64,000 nucleotides of DNA from assembly GCA_963733885.1 (NCBI GenBank), contig CAVTES010000005.1, positions 330,227 through 394,226 on the forward strand, in the 5' to 3' direction. Below, piece after piece: positions 15,149-23,232 of the stretch. Source of the stretch: JACVRW01 sp963733885. Its GTDB lineage: Bacteria; Actinomycetota; Thermoleophilia; Solirubrobacterales; Thermoleophilaceae. A program made the translations under genes and the position numbers. The stretch's first letter is position 1. Every line of letters begins with the position of its first letter. The notes below the pieces were generated by a model. It was not told the origin of the DNA. It ran no database searches and saw only the letters and a program-made list of their open reading frames with translations.

Positions 15149-16120
15149 ATGCACGCGATCCGGCAATACGAGTTCGGCCCGGCGGAGACCTTGCTCTACG
15201 AAGAGCTCCCCGATCCGGTGCCGGCCGAGGGTCAAGTGAACATCGCCGTCGAGGCTTCCGGCGTACATCTGATCGACACAGCCATCCGCCGCGGCGAACC
15301 ATGGGGATATCCCATTCCCGACCTGCCGATGGTGCCCGGCCGTGAGGTGGCCGGCAGGGTCGACGTCGTTGGGCCCGGCGTCGACGACGCGTGGGTCGGC
15401 CGGCGCGCCGTCGCCCACCTCGGCCCGGTCAGCGGCGGATACGCGGAGCGGGCCGTGGCGTCCGTTGGCGCACTGCACGAGATCCCGGGGGACCTCCCCG
15501 CGGCAGCCGCGGTGGCTGCCATCGGCACAGGCCGGACGGCGGTCGCGATACTGGAGGTCGCGGCCCTCACCAAAGACGACGTCGTAGTGGTGACGGCGGC
15601 GGCCGGCGGACTGGGCAATCTGCTGGTCCAGGCCGCTCGGGTTGCCGGCGCCTACGTGGTCGGTGTGGCCGGTGGTCCAGCGAAGACCGAGCGGATACGT
15701 GCCCTCGGCGCAACGATCGCCGCCGACTACCGGGAGCCGGGTTGGACCGATCGCGTAAGGGAATCACTCGGCGAGCGGCAGCCGAGCATTGTCCTCGACG
15801 GAGTGGGCGGCGACCTGGGCCGGGAGGCGATGGGTTTGCTCGGCCGTGGCGGGCGGCTCGTGCTCTTCGGGTGGTCATCGGGCAAGCCCACGCAGATTTC
15901 GACCAAGGACCTGATGGAGCGCAGTCTCACGGCCGCTTGGGCGCTCGGCCAGCGGGGCGCGTGGGTGCGCCAGCGCGAGCTCGAGACGAAGGCTCTCGAG
16001 GAATTTGCCGCGGGCCGGCTCGTCCCTCTGATCCAGAGCTTTCCGCTCGCGGACGCGGCGGCCGCCCACACGGCTCTTGAAACCCGAGGAACGGTCGGCA
16101 AGGCGGTGCTCCTGCCATGA
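15149..16120 (+). CDS. Zinc-independent MDR-family quinone oxidoreductase
   Basis: 323 aa from ATG at 15149. GroES-like domain about 1-120 (MHAIRQYEFGPAETLLYEEL, PMVPGREVAGRVDVVG) and Rossmann domain with VVVTAAAGGLGNLLVQAARVAGAYVVGVAGG near residue 150. Catalytic and structural zinc ligands of alcohol dehydrogenases are absent, so this is the quinone reductase/enoyl reductase branch, NADPH-dependent. It ends GTVGKAVLLP. The gene is followed closely by the MBL-fold gene. A role in the C5-acid module upstream is possible but unproven because 326 bases separate them. Confidence 0.92.
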   Translation: MHAIRQYEFGPAETLLYEELPDPVPAEGQVNIAVEASGVHLIDTAIRRGEPWGYPIPDLPMVPGREVAGRVDVVGPGVDDAWVGRRAVAHLGPVSGGYAERAVASVGALHEIPGDLPAAAAVAAIGTGRTAVAILEVAALTKDDVVVVTAAAGGLGNLLVQAARVAGAYVVGVAGGPAKTERIRALGATIAADYREPGWTDRVRESLGERQPSIVLDGVGGDLGREAMGLLGRGGRLVLFGWSSGKPTQISTKDLMERSLTAAWALGQRGAWVRQRELETKALEEFAAGRLVPLIQSFPLADAAAAHTALETRGTVGKAVLLP

Positions 16121-16137
16121 CCCCAGGAGGTCCGATC

Positions 16138-16794
16138 ATGCCTGAGCTCGTTCAGATGGAGCGGGCGCTGTCGGGCTTTTACGCGTCGGCGCCCGAGCCG
16201 CTTGGGTTCGCCCCGTCGCTCCACGCTCGGGCCTACCTTTTGCAGCGCGGCGAAGGCAACCTACTCGTCTACAGCGTCAGCCGCCTTGCATCGGAGATGC
16301 CGGCGATCGACGACCTGGGCGGGCTCTCCCGGCGATATCTGAACCACCGCCACGAGGCCGGGCTCGCGCCGGAGCCGATCCAGGCGCCTCTGTTCGTGCA
16401 CGAGAACGAGCGGGAGTCGGTGGAGGAGAGGATGAACGTCCTCGGCACATTCTCCGAGCGCCACATGCTCGGCTACGACTTCGAGGTGATCCCTGCTCCG
16501 GGACACACCTGTAGGGCGACCGCCTACCTGTGGGACAGCGGCGTACACCGCTTCCTCTTCACCGGCGACACCATCTATCTCAAGGACGGGGAGTGGGTCG
16601 CGGCGGTCCTCGACTCGAGCGCGCGGGAGCTCTACGTCGATAGCCTCGAGCTGATGAGGGAGCTGGAGTTCGATGTGCTCGTGCCGTGGATCGCGAGCGC
16701 CTACCAGCCCTACTTCGCCGTCACGACCCGGGCGGACGCGCGGCGTCGCATCGACGCGATCCTCGAGCGCGTCCGACGCGGGGGCGACCACTGA
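16138..16794 (+). CDS. MBL-fold hydrolase-like protein with an incomplete metal site
   Basis: 218 aa from ATG at 16138, chosen because AGGAGG lies 7 bases before it; the in-frame ATG at 16117 has no such site. Metallo-beta-lactamase fold: YLNHRHEAG (His70, His72), IPAPGHT (His123) and FTGDT (Asp144). The usual second half of the H-x-H-x-D-H motif is replaced (HRHEAG), so one metal site is incomplete. It could be a mononuclear hydrolase or a non-catalytic homologue. The overlap with the previous stop and shared strand suggest an operon with the MDR gene. Confidence 0.75.
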   Translation: MPELVQMERALSGFYASAPEPLGFAPSLHARAYLLQRGEGNLLVYSVSRLASEMPAIDDLGGLSRRYLNHRHEAGLAPEPIQAPLFVHENERESVEERMNVLGTFSERHMLGYDFEVIPAPGHTCRATAYLWDSGVHRFLFTGDTIYLKDGEWVAAVLDSSARELYVDSLELMRELEFDVLVPWIASAYQPYFAVTTRADARRRIDAILERVRRGGDH

Positions 16795-17154
16795 TGAGCG
16801 CCTTCACGGAGGCCGAGCTCACTGACCGGGCAGCGACGGCTCGCTCGCGTCGCGGCACATGCCCGGCGTGGACTGGGCGCCGCGCTCATCGAGCACCTCG
16901 AGGCGGCCGCACGCGCCGAGGGTCGCCCGGCCCTGACGCTCACGACGTTCCGCGACGTGCAGTGGAACGCCCCCTATTTCCGTCGCTTGGGCTTCGTGGT
17001 CGTGGAGCCCGCCGATCAGGACCCTGAGCTGGCGGCGCTGGTCGCGCGCGAGGCCCTATCGATCTCGGGCGAGGCGCCGCGGGTGGCGATGCGGCGCCTC
17101 ACGGCCGCTCCTCCTGCAGGCATACTGAGTATGGATGTCACGGCAGAGCGTTGA
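16794..17154 (+). pseudogene. Gene-remnant junction: PPOX-like N-terminus joined to GNAT C-terminus
   Basis: ATG at 16794 begins MSAFTEAELT, typical of the start of PPOX/F420-dependent flavoprotein genes, but homology stops after about 10 codons. From about 16844 another frame reads RGLGAALIEHLEAAARAEGR, then WNAPYFRRLGFVVVEPADQD to a stop at 17154, which is the C-terminal half of a GNAT acetyltransferase. No start exists in that frame. Best read as a deletion scar of two genes. The last 20 bases overlap the next gene. Confidence 0.6.
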
Positions 17155-17596
17155 GGTCGTCCGGGCCGCCTTCGGCGTTTGGCAAGAGCGCGGGATCACC
17201 TCCGATTTCCTCGCCCCGGACATTGAATGGGAGGTCCGGCCGGATCTCCCGGACGCCGGGCACTACGAGGGACACGCCGGTGTTCGCAGGCTGAGCTCTC
17301 GCTTCGACGAGTTGATGGAGGACAGGTGGTACCGGCCTGAGGACTTCATGCCGGTCGGTAATGACCAGGTCGTTGTTCGGCCGAAATGGGGCGGACGCGG
17401 CAAGGGCAGCGGCCTGGACTTCGAGGAGCGCCGGGAAACCTGGGTCCTCACCGTTCGGGCGGCCAAGATCGTTCGGATCAGAGAGTTCGCGACGCGGGAG
17501 CAAGCCCTCACAGCCGTTGGGCTGGACGATCCCGCGGCACTGCATGCCCGTGTCAGCAGCCGCGGCCGTGGCTCCACTCCCGCGCCCGGCGCCTAG
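17135..17596 (+). CDS. SnoaL/NTF2-like protein
   Basis: 153 aa from ATG at 17135. It begins SVEVVRAAFGVWQERGITSDFLAPDIEWEVRPDLPD and has GHYEGHAGVRRLSSRFDEL and DFEERRETWVLTVRAAKIVRIREFATREQAL, the cone-shaped SnoaL/NTF2 fold seen in many small actinobacterial proteins. No catalytic residue can be assigned with confidence. It ends next to the convergent acetyltransferase; the two stop codons share the palindrome CTAG. Confidence 0.85.
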   Translation: MSRQSVEVVRAAFGVWQERGITSDFLAPDIEWEVRPDLPDAGHYEGHAGVRRLSSRFDELMEDRWYRPEDFMPVGNDQVVVRPKWGGRGKGSGLDFEERRETWVLTVRAAKIVRIREFATREQALTAVGLDDPAALHARVSSRGRGSTPAPGA

Positions 17597-18063
17597 CTCC
17601 AGTCGCCGTCGAGCACAATCAGGTCCATCAGCAGCCCATCGTGCCAGCCGCCCTCGGGGTTGCGCCCGTAGGCGCGCAGCACTCCGACCGGCTTGAAGCC
17701 GACCGCTGCGTAGCTGCGGATCGCCCGCTCGTTCCCGACGGCGGGGTCGATCGTGAAGCGGTGGTGACCCATCGCCGCGAAGTGCTCGATTGCGAGCCGC
17801 AGGGCGCGGCGACCGTAACCCCGTCCGTGCCGCGACGTTGTCACGGCGATGTCGAGCGCCACGCTCGGATACCACTCGTAGGGCTCTTCGACGTACTGGA
17901 CCCAGCCCGCGAGCTCGCCGCCCATCTCCACGACCCAGCCATTGTCACGGTCGTAGTCTGGGTCGGGCCACCACCGTTTGACCTCCGGTTCGGCGAACAG
18001 CGCCTCGAGCGCCTCGCTGTCCGCGGACCTGAAGCTGCGCAGCTCGAGATCACCGTCACGCAT
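17593..18063 (-). CDS. GNAT-family N-acetyltransferase, AAC(6')-like
   Basis: 156 aa from ATG at 18063 (MRDGDLELRSFRSADSEALEALF). Acetyl-CoA-binding motif A: DIAVTTSRHGRGYGRRALRLA (R-x-x-G-x-G). The closing motif RAIRSYAAVGFKPVGVLRAY is typical of the aminoglycoside 6'-N-acetyltransferase and RimJ/RimL branch. Length is normal for a complete GNAT. The substrate is unknown; no resistance role can be claimed from sequence. Confidence 0.88.
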   Translation of the reverse strand: MRDGDLELRSFRSADSEALEALFAEPEVKRWWPDPDYDRDNGWVVEMGGELAGWVQYVEEPYEWYPSVALDIAVTTSRHGRGYGRRALRLAIEHFAAMGHHRFTIDPAVGNERAIRSYAAVGFKPVGVLRAYGRNPEGGWHDGLLMDLIVLDGDWS

Positions 18064-18128
18064 CGAGCGACCGATGATGGCACCAGATCCACGGTCGCCA
18101 ATTCAGGTTGGATGACGCGAGATGCAGC

Positions 18129-19226
18129 TCAACGGGGCATCGTGAAGCGAAAGGCGCTGCCGCCGCCGTCGGCGGCCTCGACCCAGATGCGCCCGCCATG
18201 CGCCTCGACTATGCGGCGGCACACCGCCAAGCCGATGCCAACGCCATCGGCCTCGGTGTTCGCACGGGAGAACATCTCGAAGATCCGGCTCGCCTGGTCA
18301 GGGTCGACTCCGACTCCGTTGTCACGCACGGTCACCACCCATTCATGGCTGTCGCGCAGTGTCGAGAGCTCGACCCGCGGCGGCGCCTCGCCGCGGAACT
18401 TGAGCGCGTTGCCGACCAGGTTCTGCAGCACGCGGCGCAGCTGCCTGGGGTCTCCGTCGACCTCCGGCAGCTCGCCGATCTCGAGCGTCGCCCCGGCCGC
18501 GTCCAGGCTCGGGCCCAGGTCCTCGCCGACTTCGGCGGCGAGCCGCCCCATCGCGACTCGCTCGACGCTCAGCTCGCCGGCCTGTGCGTAGACGAGCACG
18601 CCGTCGATCAGGTCCCGCGCCCGCTCGGTGCTCGCCCGCAGCTGGCGCAGCACGTCGGCCGACGGGGGCTCCTCGGCGCGTCGCTCGAGCAGCCTGACGA
18701 GAAGCTCGATACCTGCGATCGGCTCGCTCATGTCGTGCGCGACGACTTCGGCGTAGCTGCGCAGCTCGGCCTCCATGCGCCGCTGCTCGGTCACGTCGGT
18801 GAGGAAGTTGACCAGCCCGTCGCCGAGCTTCGCGGTGCGGTGAACGAAGGTCCCCAGCACATAGCCGTCCCCGAATGGCGTGTCGTAGGTGATCTCTTGG
18901 ACCCACGGCTCACCGGAGTCGCACACCCTGACGAAGGCGTCGAAGGTGCGACTCCCGCGCACCCACGGCAGCGCCTCCAGCAGCGTGTAGCGATCGCGCG
19001 ACGCCGGCGGCACCCTGAAGGAGCGCAGCATCGAGGGATTGCCGTAACCGAAGATGAAGTCGACGATGCGCCCGTCGTCATCGCGCACCGCCCACAAGAC
19101 CCCTACCGCCTCGGGGAAGCCGTCGAACAGGACCCGAAACTGCGTGGCACCCTGCGCACCGAGGAGCTCGACGAGCTTCGGGTCCTCTCCCCACGGCTCG
19201 GGATCGCGGGCGTCCCTTTCGGCCAC
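18129..19226 (-). CDS. PAS-domain sensor histidine kinase, probably soluble
   Basis: 365 aa from GTG at 19226. The frame continues upstream, but there it is antisense to an RTX-type remnant, so 19226 is the credible start. PAS domain about residues 25-150 (QFRVLFDGFPEAVGVLWAV, NFLTDVTEQRRMEAEL). HisKA with EVVAHDMSEPIAGIELLVR (phospho-His in HDMSEP). HATPase: NLVGNALKFRGE (N box), DNGVGVD (G1), FEMFSR (F box), GVGIGLAVC (G2). No membrane segments. No response regulator lies next to it, so it is an orphan kinase. Confidence 0.9.
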   Translation of the reverse strand: MAERDARDPEPWGEDPKLVELLGAQGATQFRVLFDGFPEAVGVLWAVRDDDGRIVDFIFGYGNPSMLRSFRVPPASRDRYTLLEALPWVRGSRTFDAFVRVCDSGEPWVQEITYDTPFGDGYVLGTFVHRTAKLGDGLVNFLTDVTEQRRMEAELRSYAEVVAHDMSEPIAGIELLVRLLERRAEEPPSADVLRQLRASTERARDLIDGVLVYAQAGELSVERVAMGRLAAEVGEDLGPSLDAAGATLEIGELPEVDGDPRQLRRVLQNLVGNALKFRGEAPPRVELSTLRDSHEWVVTVRDNGVGVDPDQASRIFEMFSRANTEADGVGIGLAVCRRIVEAHGGRIWVEAADGGGSAFRFTMPR

Positions 19227-19257
19227 GGCAGCAGGATAAGAGCCGCCCTGCGCTGCG

Positions 19258-19472
19258 CGTAGAAGGGCCAACAACAAGCTGTCCGGCGGCCAGGGCAAGG
19301 ACACGCTCGCCGCCGGCAAGGGCATCAACACGATCGCTGCGGGCGGCGGCGACGACGTCGTCAACGCGGCCAACGGCAAGCCAGACCGCGTCGACTGCGG
19401 CAAGGGAATCACACGGTGCGCGCCGACCAGGAGGACATACTCAGGGGCTGCGAACGCGCCCGCCGCACCTGA
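19258..19472 (+). pseudogene. Remnant of RTX-type calcium-binding repeat protein
   Basis: The plus strand reads NNKLSGGQGKDTLAAGKGIN then TIAAGGGDDVVNAANGKPDR and VDCGKG, the GGxGxD nonapeptide pattern of secreted hemolysin-type Ca-binding proteins. After GKG the frame shifts by one base, and NHTVRADQEDILRGCERARR plus a stop (19470-19472) follows, the usual end of such proteins in this lineage. There is no start and no N-terminal half. The 5' part lies antisense to the region just upstream of the kinase start. 19473-19623 contains no visible gene. Confidence 0.6.
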
Positions 19473-19623
19473 ACGGGACGGCAGCCGGCGGTCCCCGAGC
19501 CGACGGCCGTGACGCGTCTCACACAGCGCGGCTTCGGTGAGCCCTAGGCTGCTTCAGGCAGCCAGAAGCGACGCCCCGGTTGGACTCGCACCGGCAGTCC
19601 GGGCTCGTGGCTGAGGAGCAGTC

Positions 19624-19806
19624 ATGTCGACGATCGTCCAGTCTCGCGCCGATGAGCGCACTCGTGCACTCCGGACGCGCAATGTGGCAGGCGCGCCTGA
19701 GATGACCCGGCAGGAGCGCGTGATCTTCATGGTCTACGCGGTGATGGGCGCGATGATCGTGGCATTCCTGACGGCAACGACGGCCGTGTGGGCTTTGGGA
19801 GTTTGA
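19624..19806 (+). CDS. Small single-pass membrane protein, unknown function
   Basis: 60 aa from ATG at 19624 with GAGGAG five bases before it, a good ribosome site. Residues 1-31 are charged and basic; residues 33-58 (VIFMVYAVMGAMIVAFLTAT and beyond) form one membrane helix. No family recognised. The strong ribosome site and the amphipathic layout make it a likely real small gene. Confidence 0.6.
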   Translation: MSTIVQSRADERTRALRTRNVAGAPEMTRQERVIFMVYAVMGAMIVAFLTATTAVWALGV

Positions 19807-19944
19807 CCTAGCGTCGTCAATCCCCTTCGGGGACGACGGGGAACCGGTCAGCCGAGTCAGGACCCACTCCCAACTGTGATCAACGGCCGGGTTCGGCGAT
19901 CCTGATCCGGTCGAAGGCGGCGGCCGCGTGGCAGGATCCTCGAC

Positions 19945-20502
19945 ATGGACGCGGAAACGCGCGTCTGCCCGTTCTGCGGCAATCCACCCGGGGCCGGGGT
20001 GTTCTGCGAGGCGTGTGGACGCAATCTCGGGGCGGTCGAGCGGTTGCCTACCAGGGCGGAGTGGGAGGACGAGGGGATTGGGAAGCGGGGGGCGAGCGCA
20101 GAGGGGATGCGCCCGCTGGCCGAGCGCTGCGCCGAGGCGACCGCCGCTTTCCTTGCGGCTATGGGTGCGGCCGGCAACCCCGGTGCCGTCCGGACGCCCA
20201 TGGCGAGGCGGTCGGCCTTTCGGCGGGCGGGCTCGGCTCACGGGTGGGTGCTGCGGCCGGTCGACCGGGAGGACTTCGAGAAGCCGCGCCGCTACGAGCC
20301 GGGGCTGGTGTTGACGGTGGAGGGCCGCTTTCACCGCCTCCACAGCGAGCTCCGGGGCTTTGGCCAGCGCGACTTTCCCACCTACCAGCACACCGTCGAA
20401 CCTGACGCGATCGACATGCCGGTGGAAGAGCGAGTGATCGGCGAACTGGCCACCGTGCTGAGGGACCACGGCCTCGGCGACACCGACCCGTCAGGGGACT
20501 AG
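19945..20502 (+). CDS. Double-Cys zinc-ribbon protein, unknown function
   Basis: 185 aa from ATG at 19945. It begins VCPFCGNPPGAGVFCEACGR, a four-Cys zinc ribbon (CPFC and CEAC). The rest is soluble: charged helix about 35-80, then RPVDREDFEKPRRYEPGLVL and LRGFGQRDFPTYQHTVEPDA. No known catalytic domain is recognised. The N-terminal zinc ribbon suggests binding to nucleic acid or a protein partner. Confidence 0.7.
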   Translation: MDAETRVCPFCGNPPGAGVFCEACGRNLGAVERLPTRAEWEDEGIGKRGASAEGMRPLAERCAEATAAFLAAMGAAGNPGAVRTPMARRSAFRRAGSAHGWVLRPVDREDFEKPRRYEPGLVLTVEGRFHRLHSELRGFGQRDFPTYQHTVEPDAIDMPVEERVIGELATVLRDHGLGDTDPSGD

Positions 20503-20592
20503 CGGTACGAGTAACACCCACGCTGAGGCCAGGCGACGCGAGCCCGCGGATAAGCCGCGCATCCGAACGAGGTCGCGACATGACCTGCCGGT

Positions 20593-21108
20593 TCAGTCGC
20601 GAGTGGTCAGCGAGTCGATGGCGACCGTGATCGCGAGGATGAGTGGGGCATCCTCCCCTGTTGCGACGTCGACGCCGTAGGAGTCGCGCACGCGAAACCA
20701 TTTCTTGGAGATCGTCGCGACCGTGTCGCCGTCGCGCTCGATCTCGTACTCATGGTCCACGACGTTCCCGTGCGCCTTCATGTCGGCGCCGTTCTCGACG
20801 TCGATTGCGAAGCGAGCCCGGATCCCGACCAGCGCCTTGTGCACGGTCGCGGCGGTGTTGCCGTAGCGCTGGATCGCGATCTTGTCGCGGATGCTGAGCT
20901 TGCGCTCCTGGATCTTGGCCACCTCGTCTCCAGAGGGGTTCTCCAGGATGAAGGTCTGTCGTGCGCGAACCGCCTTTCCGTTGACCTTGTAAGCCCGTTC
21001 GCCTCGGTCGTTCTCGATCCAGAAGTCATCGCCGATCGCCATCAGCTTCTCGCGCATGAGAAACCGATCGCCGACGGGCTCGTCGTCGCGACGCCGCAGG
21101 AAACCCAT
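20593..21108 (-). CDS. LURP-one-related (tubby/scramblase-like) family protein
   Basis: 171 aa from ATG at 21108 (MGFLRRRDDEPVGDRFLMRE). A longer open frame exists, but the Met is followed directly by family-type sequence. DDFWIENDRGERAYKVNGKA, IQERKLSIRDKIAIQRYGN and NVVDHEYEIERDGDTVATIS are the repeating beta strands of LURP-one/DUF567, a fold related to tubby and phospholipid scramblases. Its role in bacteria is unknown; membrane-lipid or nucleic acid binding has been proposed for the fold. Confidence 0.85.
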   Translation of the reverse strand: MGFLRRRDDEPVGDRFLMREKLMAIGDDFWIENDRGERAYKVNGKAVRARQTFILENPSGDEVAKIQERKLSIRDKIAIQRYGNTAATVHKALVGIRARFAIDVENGADMKAHGNVVDHEYEIERDGDTVATISKKWFRVRDSYGVDVATGEDAPLILAITVAIDSLTTRD

Positions 21109-21254
21109 ATCCCAACCATACGACGGCTTCTCAGCCGGCGCATCGCCCGAGCCGGGTGAACGCGGACGGTCGTCTTGATGGGCTGGCTCGGCCCGCGCGG
21201 CCTGGCGTCGATCATCCTCGCTCTCGTCGTGGCCGTCGACGAGCCACCGCACGA

Positions 21255-21557
21255 TCAGCCCGACGCTCCGTCGTAGGGGACTTCGTCGAGCTCGAGGAGT
21301 CCGAGGACGCGCCGGACGGGCCGTGAGCCGCGCGTGACCGTGAAGGTCCAGCCGTCACGGCGCGACTCTTCGGCGGCGGCGAGCACCAACCGGACGCCGC
21401 TCAAGTCGATGAACGTCAGCCCGTCGAGATCCAGTAGAACGCTCTCGCCCCGCTCACGCAGCACGGCCAGGCGCTTGGCGACTGGCACGCCTGTAGCGAT
21501 GTCGAGCTCCCCACGAAGCCGGACACGCGTCCGCATCTCCTCCTGAGACTCAACCAC
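21255..21557 (-). CDS. STAS-domain protein (anti-sigma-factor antagonist type)
   Basis: About 100 aa. STAS core: TRVRLRGELDIATGVPVAKRL and VLLDLDGLTFIDLSGVRLVL, with the conserved Ser in DLSG as the phosphorylation site of SpoIIAA-like proteins. The start is uncertain: GTG at 21557 fits family length, ATG at 21536 has AGGAGG two bases before it, and a TTG at 21641 would add unrelated residues. Likely part of a partner-switching pathway; no anti-sigma kinase is adjacent. Confidence 0.8.
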   Translation of the reverse strand: MVESQEEMRTRVRLRGELDIATGVPVAKRLAVLRERGESVLLDLDGLTFIDLSGVRLVLAAAEESRRDGWTFTVTRGSRPVRRVLGLLELDEVPYDGASG

Positions 21558-21689
21558 TTCAAGGGCTGACGCTCGTGCGTCCAACCGCGCTCGTCTCGAC
21601 CGGGGCGGTAACGCAATCGGACGAGGCGGCGACCCGCACAACCGGCGTTACGAGCCAAGGCGGCGAGCGAAGGCGCTCCACGAGTCACC

Positions 21690-22190
21690 CTACTCCCAGG
21701 CCCCGGGAATGCAACTGCGCTCTGTCTCCCGGTCCTGCTCGCGCTGGTGAACCCGTTGGCCGGCGCGCTGCTTGGCGCTCGCCGGCACCCATTTGGAGAG
21801 CTGCGAGCGGTGTTCGGCGACCCACCGGTATCCGCGGTCGGTCAGGCGGGGAAACCTCGCGAAACCGGCTGCCGGGAGCCGGCCTGCGGGCAACTCTCTG
21901 ATGAGCGGTGCCACTGCCGCGCCTCCCGAGCGTCGCTCGCCGGTGGGAGAGATCAGGTGCCACGAGGCCATCCGCTCAGCGGGCGTGAGCTCTTGGAGCA
22001 GGTCGTCGGCGTCGGACCGCTGCAGCGCGATCGGGTGCAAGCGCGCCGCGCGGTCCCACCGCAGCAGGGCGGACAGCAGCCACATGCAGAAGCCGCAGTC
22101 CGCGTCGTAGAGGACCGCCCACTGCTTCGGATTTTCGCTCAGGCGGACCAGATGGCGTCGAACGCGGGTTGGTCGAGCGGTAGCAGCCAA
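21690..22190 (-). CDS. DUF393 / DCC-family thiol oxidoreductase-like protein
   Basis: Up to 166 aa; start TTG at 22190 overlaps the previous gene's end by 52 bases, and no ATG or GTG lies closer to the domain. Signature YDADCGFCMWLLSALLRWDR (the DCC/DxxCxxC motif) followed by LRWDRAARLHPIALQRSDA. DUF393 members are small thioredoxin-like proteins, often near fatty-acid or membrane genes. The C-terminal 40 residues are basic and poorly conserved. The start is doubtful; the family is clear. Confidence 0.78.
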   Translation of the reverse strand: MAATARPTRVRRHLVRLSENPKQWAVLYDADCGFCMWLLSALLRWDRAARLHPIALQRSDADDLLQELTPAERMASWHLISPTGERRSGGAAVAPLIRELPAGRLPAAGFARFPRLTDRGYRWVAEHRSQLSKWVPASAKQRAGQRVHQREQDRETERSCIPGAWE

Positions 22191-22549
22191 CAGGCTGCGA
22201 TCTGCCGGTCGACGATGTCGTACAGGCCCACGGTGGACCAGCGATGGTCGACGTCGCGGATCGTGGCGAACCCGTCGGTGAGCGCGGCGACCCGGTCCCC
22301 GTCGCCTACGAGGACGTCTCGGCGCTTCATCTGAAACGTTCGATCGGCGAGGTCCCGTCGTCGCCGGAAGTAGTCGAGCACCTCATCCAGACCGCGGTAG
22401 GTCCCGGCGATGTGATTGTCGCCGGGGACGTACCAGGTGATGACCGGGGCGAGGAGCGGCTGGAGGCCGGTGCCGGCGCCGCCGGCGTAGAAGTCGTTCT
22501 GCGCCTCGTGCAGCCGGTCGAGAAGGTCGATCGCCGCGTCCCGGTTCAT
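22139..22549 (-). CDS. SnoaL/NTF2-like protein
   Basis: 136 aa from ATG at 22549 (MNRDAAIDLLDRLHEAQNDF). A central region LLAPVITWYVPGDNHIAGTYRGLDEVLDYFRR is the usual SnoaL-like ester cyclase/ketosteroid isomerase pattern. A much longer frame exists upstream but runs antisense to the next gene. It lies in a same-strand run with the DUF2867-like gene upstream and the DCC gene downstream. Confidence 0.82.
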   Translation of the reverse strand: MNRDAAIDLLDRLHEAQNDFYAGGAGTGLQPLLAPVITWYVPGDNHIAGTYRGLDEVLDYFRRRRDLADRTFQMKRRDVLVGDGDRVAALTDGFATIRDVDHRWSTVGLYDIVDRQIAACWLLPLDQPAFDAIWSA

Positions 22550-22572
22550 GGCCGGCACCGGCGCGCTCTGAG

Positions 22573-23181
22573 CTACGCGTAAGCCGGCGTCGGATCGTCG
22601 GATCTCGTCCGCCACTGCCGCTCGATCTCTCGCATCAGCGGCGGGTACACGATCAGGTGCCGGAACGGTCTGATCGCGGCCATGTAGGCGGCGCCGAGCA
22701 GTCCGTTTGGTTTCACGAGAACGGCCATCTGCCCGTGGTAGCCCCCGCGCCCGTCCGGGACCCAGCCGATGTGCATGACCCCATGCACGGTGCGATTGAC
22801 GATCTCGGCGGCCCACTCGTCCTCGAGCAGGTACAGCGAGGTGAAGGGCGCCATCTCGGAGTCGTCGTCCGGGCCCGATGGGCCGTCGCGCAGATCCACC
22901 GGCAACCGGTTGCGGAGCGTCGGCCGCTCCGAGCCGTGCCCGCCGTCCGGGCCGTCCCAGCCGAGCAGCTTCCCGACCGTCCAGCGGATCGCCCACAGCG
23001 TCCGGGCCACTCGGGAGTCGCTTTGCGACGGGTCGCCCGAGCCGATCTGCTGCACCAGCCGAGGCAAGTCGTCCGGGCCGCCCGGCGTCGGAAGCGCCCA
23101 CACATCCTCAAGCCGGAAGTCGCGGGTGAGCTCGTGAATCCGCCAGGGCCGTGAGGTGTGCTCGGTGTTCGGAAGCCGCAT
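22573..23181 (-). CDS. DUF2867-like protein
   Basis: 202 aa from ATG at 23181 (MRLPNTEHTSRPWRIHELTR). Sequence features are PWRIHELTRDFRLEDVWALP, VGKLLGWDGPDGG, SLYLLEDEWAAEIVNRTVHG and VLVKPNGLLGAAYMAAIRPF, the DUF2867 pattern, often found as the tail of NmrA-type genes. No signal peptide. Divergent from a TetR gene with a palindrome between them, so it is the probable target of that repressor. Confidence 0.8.
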   Translation of the reverse strand: MRLPNTEHTSRPWRIHELTRDFRLEDVWALPTPGGPDDLPRLVQQIGSGDPSQSDSRVARTLWAIRWTVGKLLGWDGPDGGHGSERPTLRNRLPVDLRDGPSGPDDDSEMAPFTSLYLLEDEWAAEIVNRTVHGVMHIGWVPDGRGGYHGQMAVLVKPNGLLGAAYMAAIRPFRHLIVYPPLMREIERQWRTRSDDPTPAYA

Positions 23182-23202
23182 TCGCCGGACGACAAGATAG
23201 CA

Positions 23203-23222
23203 TACATACGTGCATGTATGTA
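23203..23222. promoter_or_regulatory. TetR-type operator between divergent genes
   Basis: TACATACGTGCATGTATGTA: the half-sites TACATAC and GTATGTA are symmetric with one mismatched pair inside. It sits in the 51-base gap between the start codons of the DUF2867-like and TetR genes, 10 bases before the latter. The A/T-rich composition stands out in this GC-rich DNA. Confidence 0.65.
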
Positions 23223-23232
23223 GGTCATTTCG

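Noticed and set aside
18108..19262. Long plus-strand frame opposite the PAS kinase
   Set aside because: Exact antisense of a gene with complete kinase motifs; no recognisable domains.
19227..19412. N-terminal extension of the PAS kinase
   Set aside because: It is antisense to the RTX-type remnant; PAS homology starts after GTG 19226.
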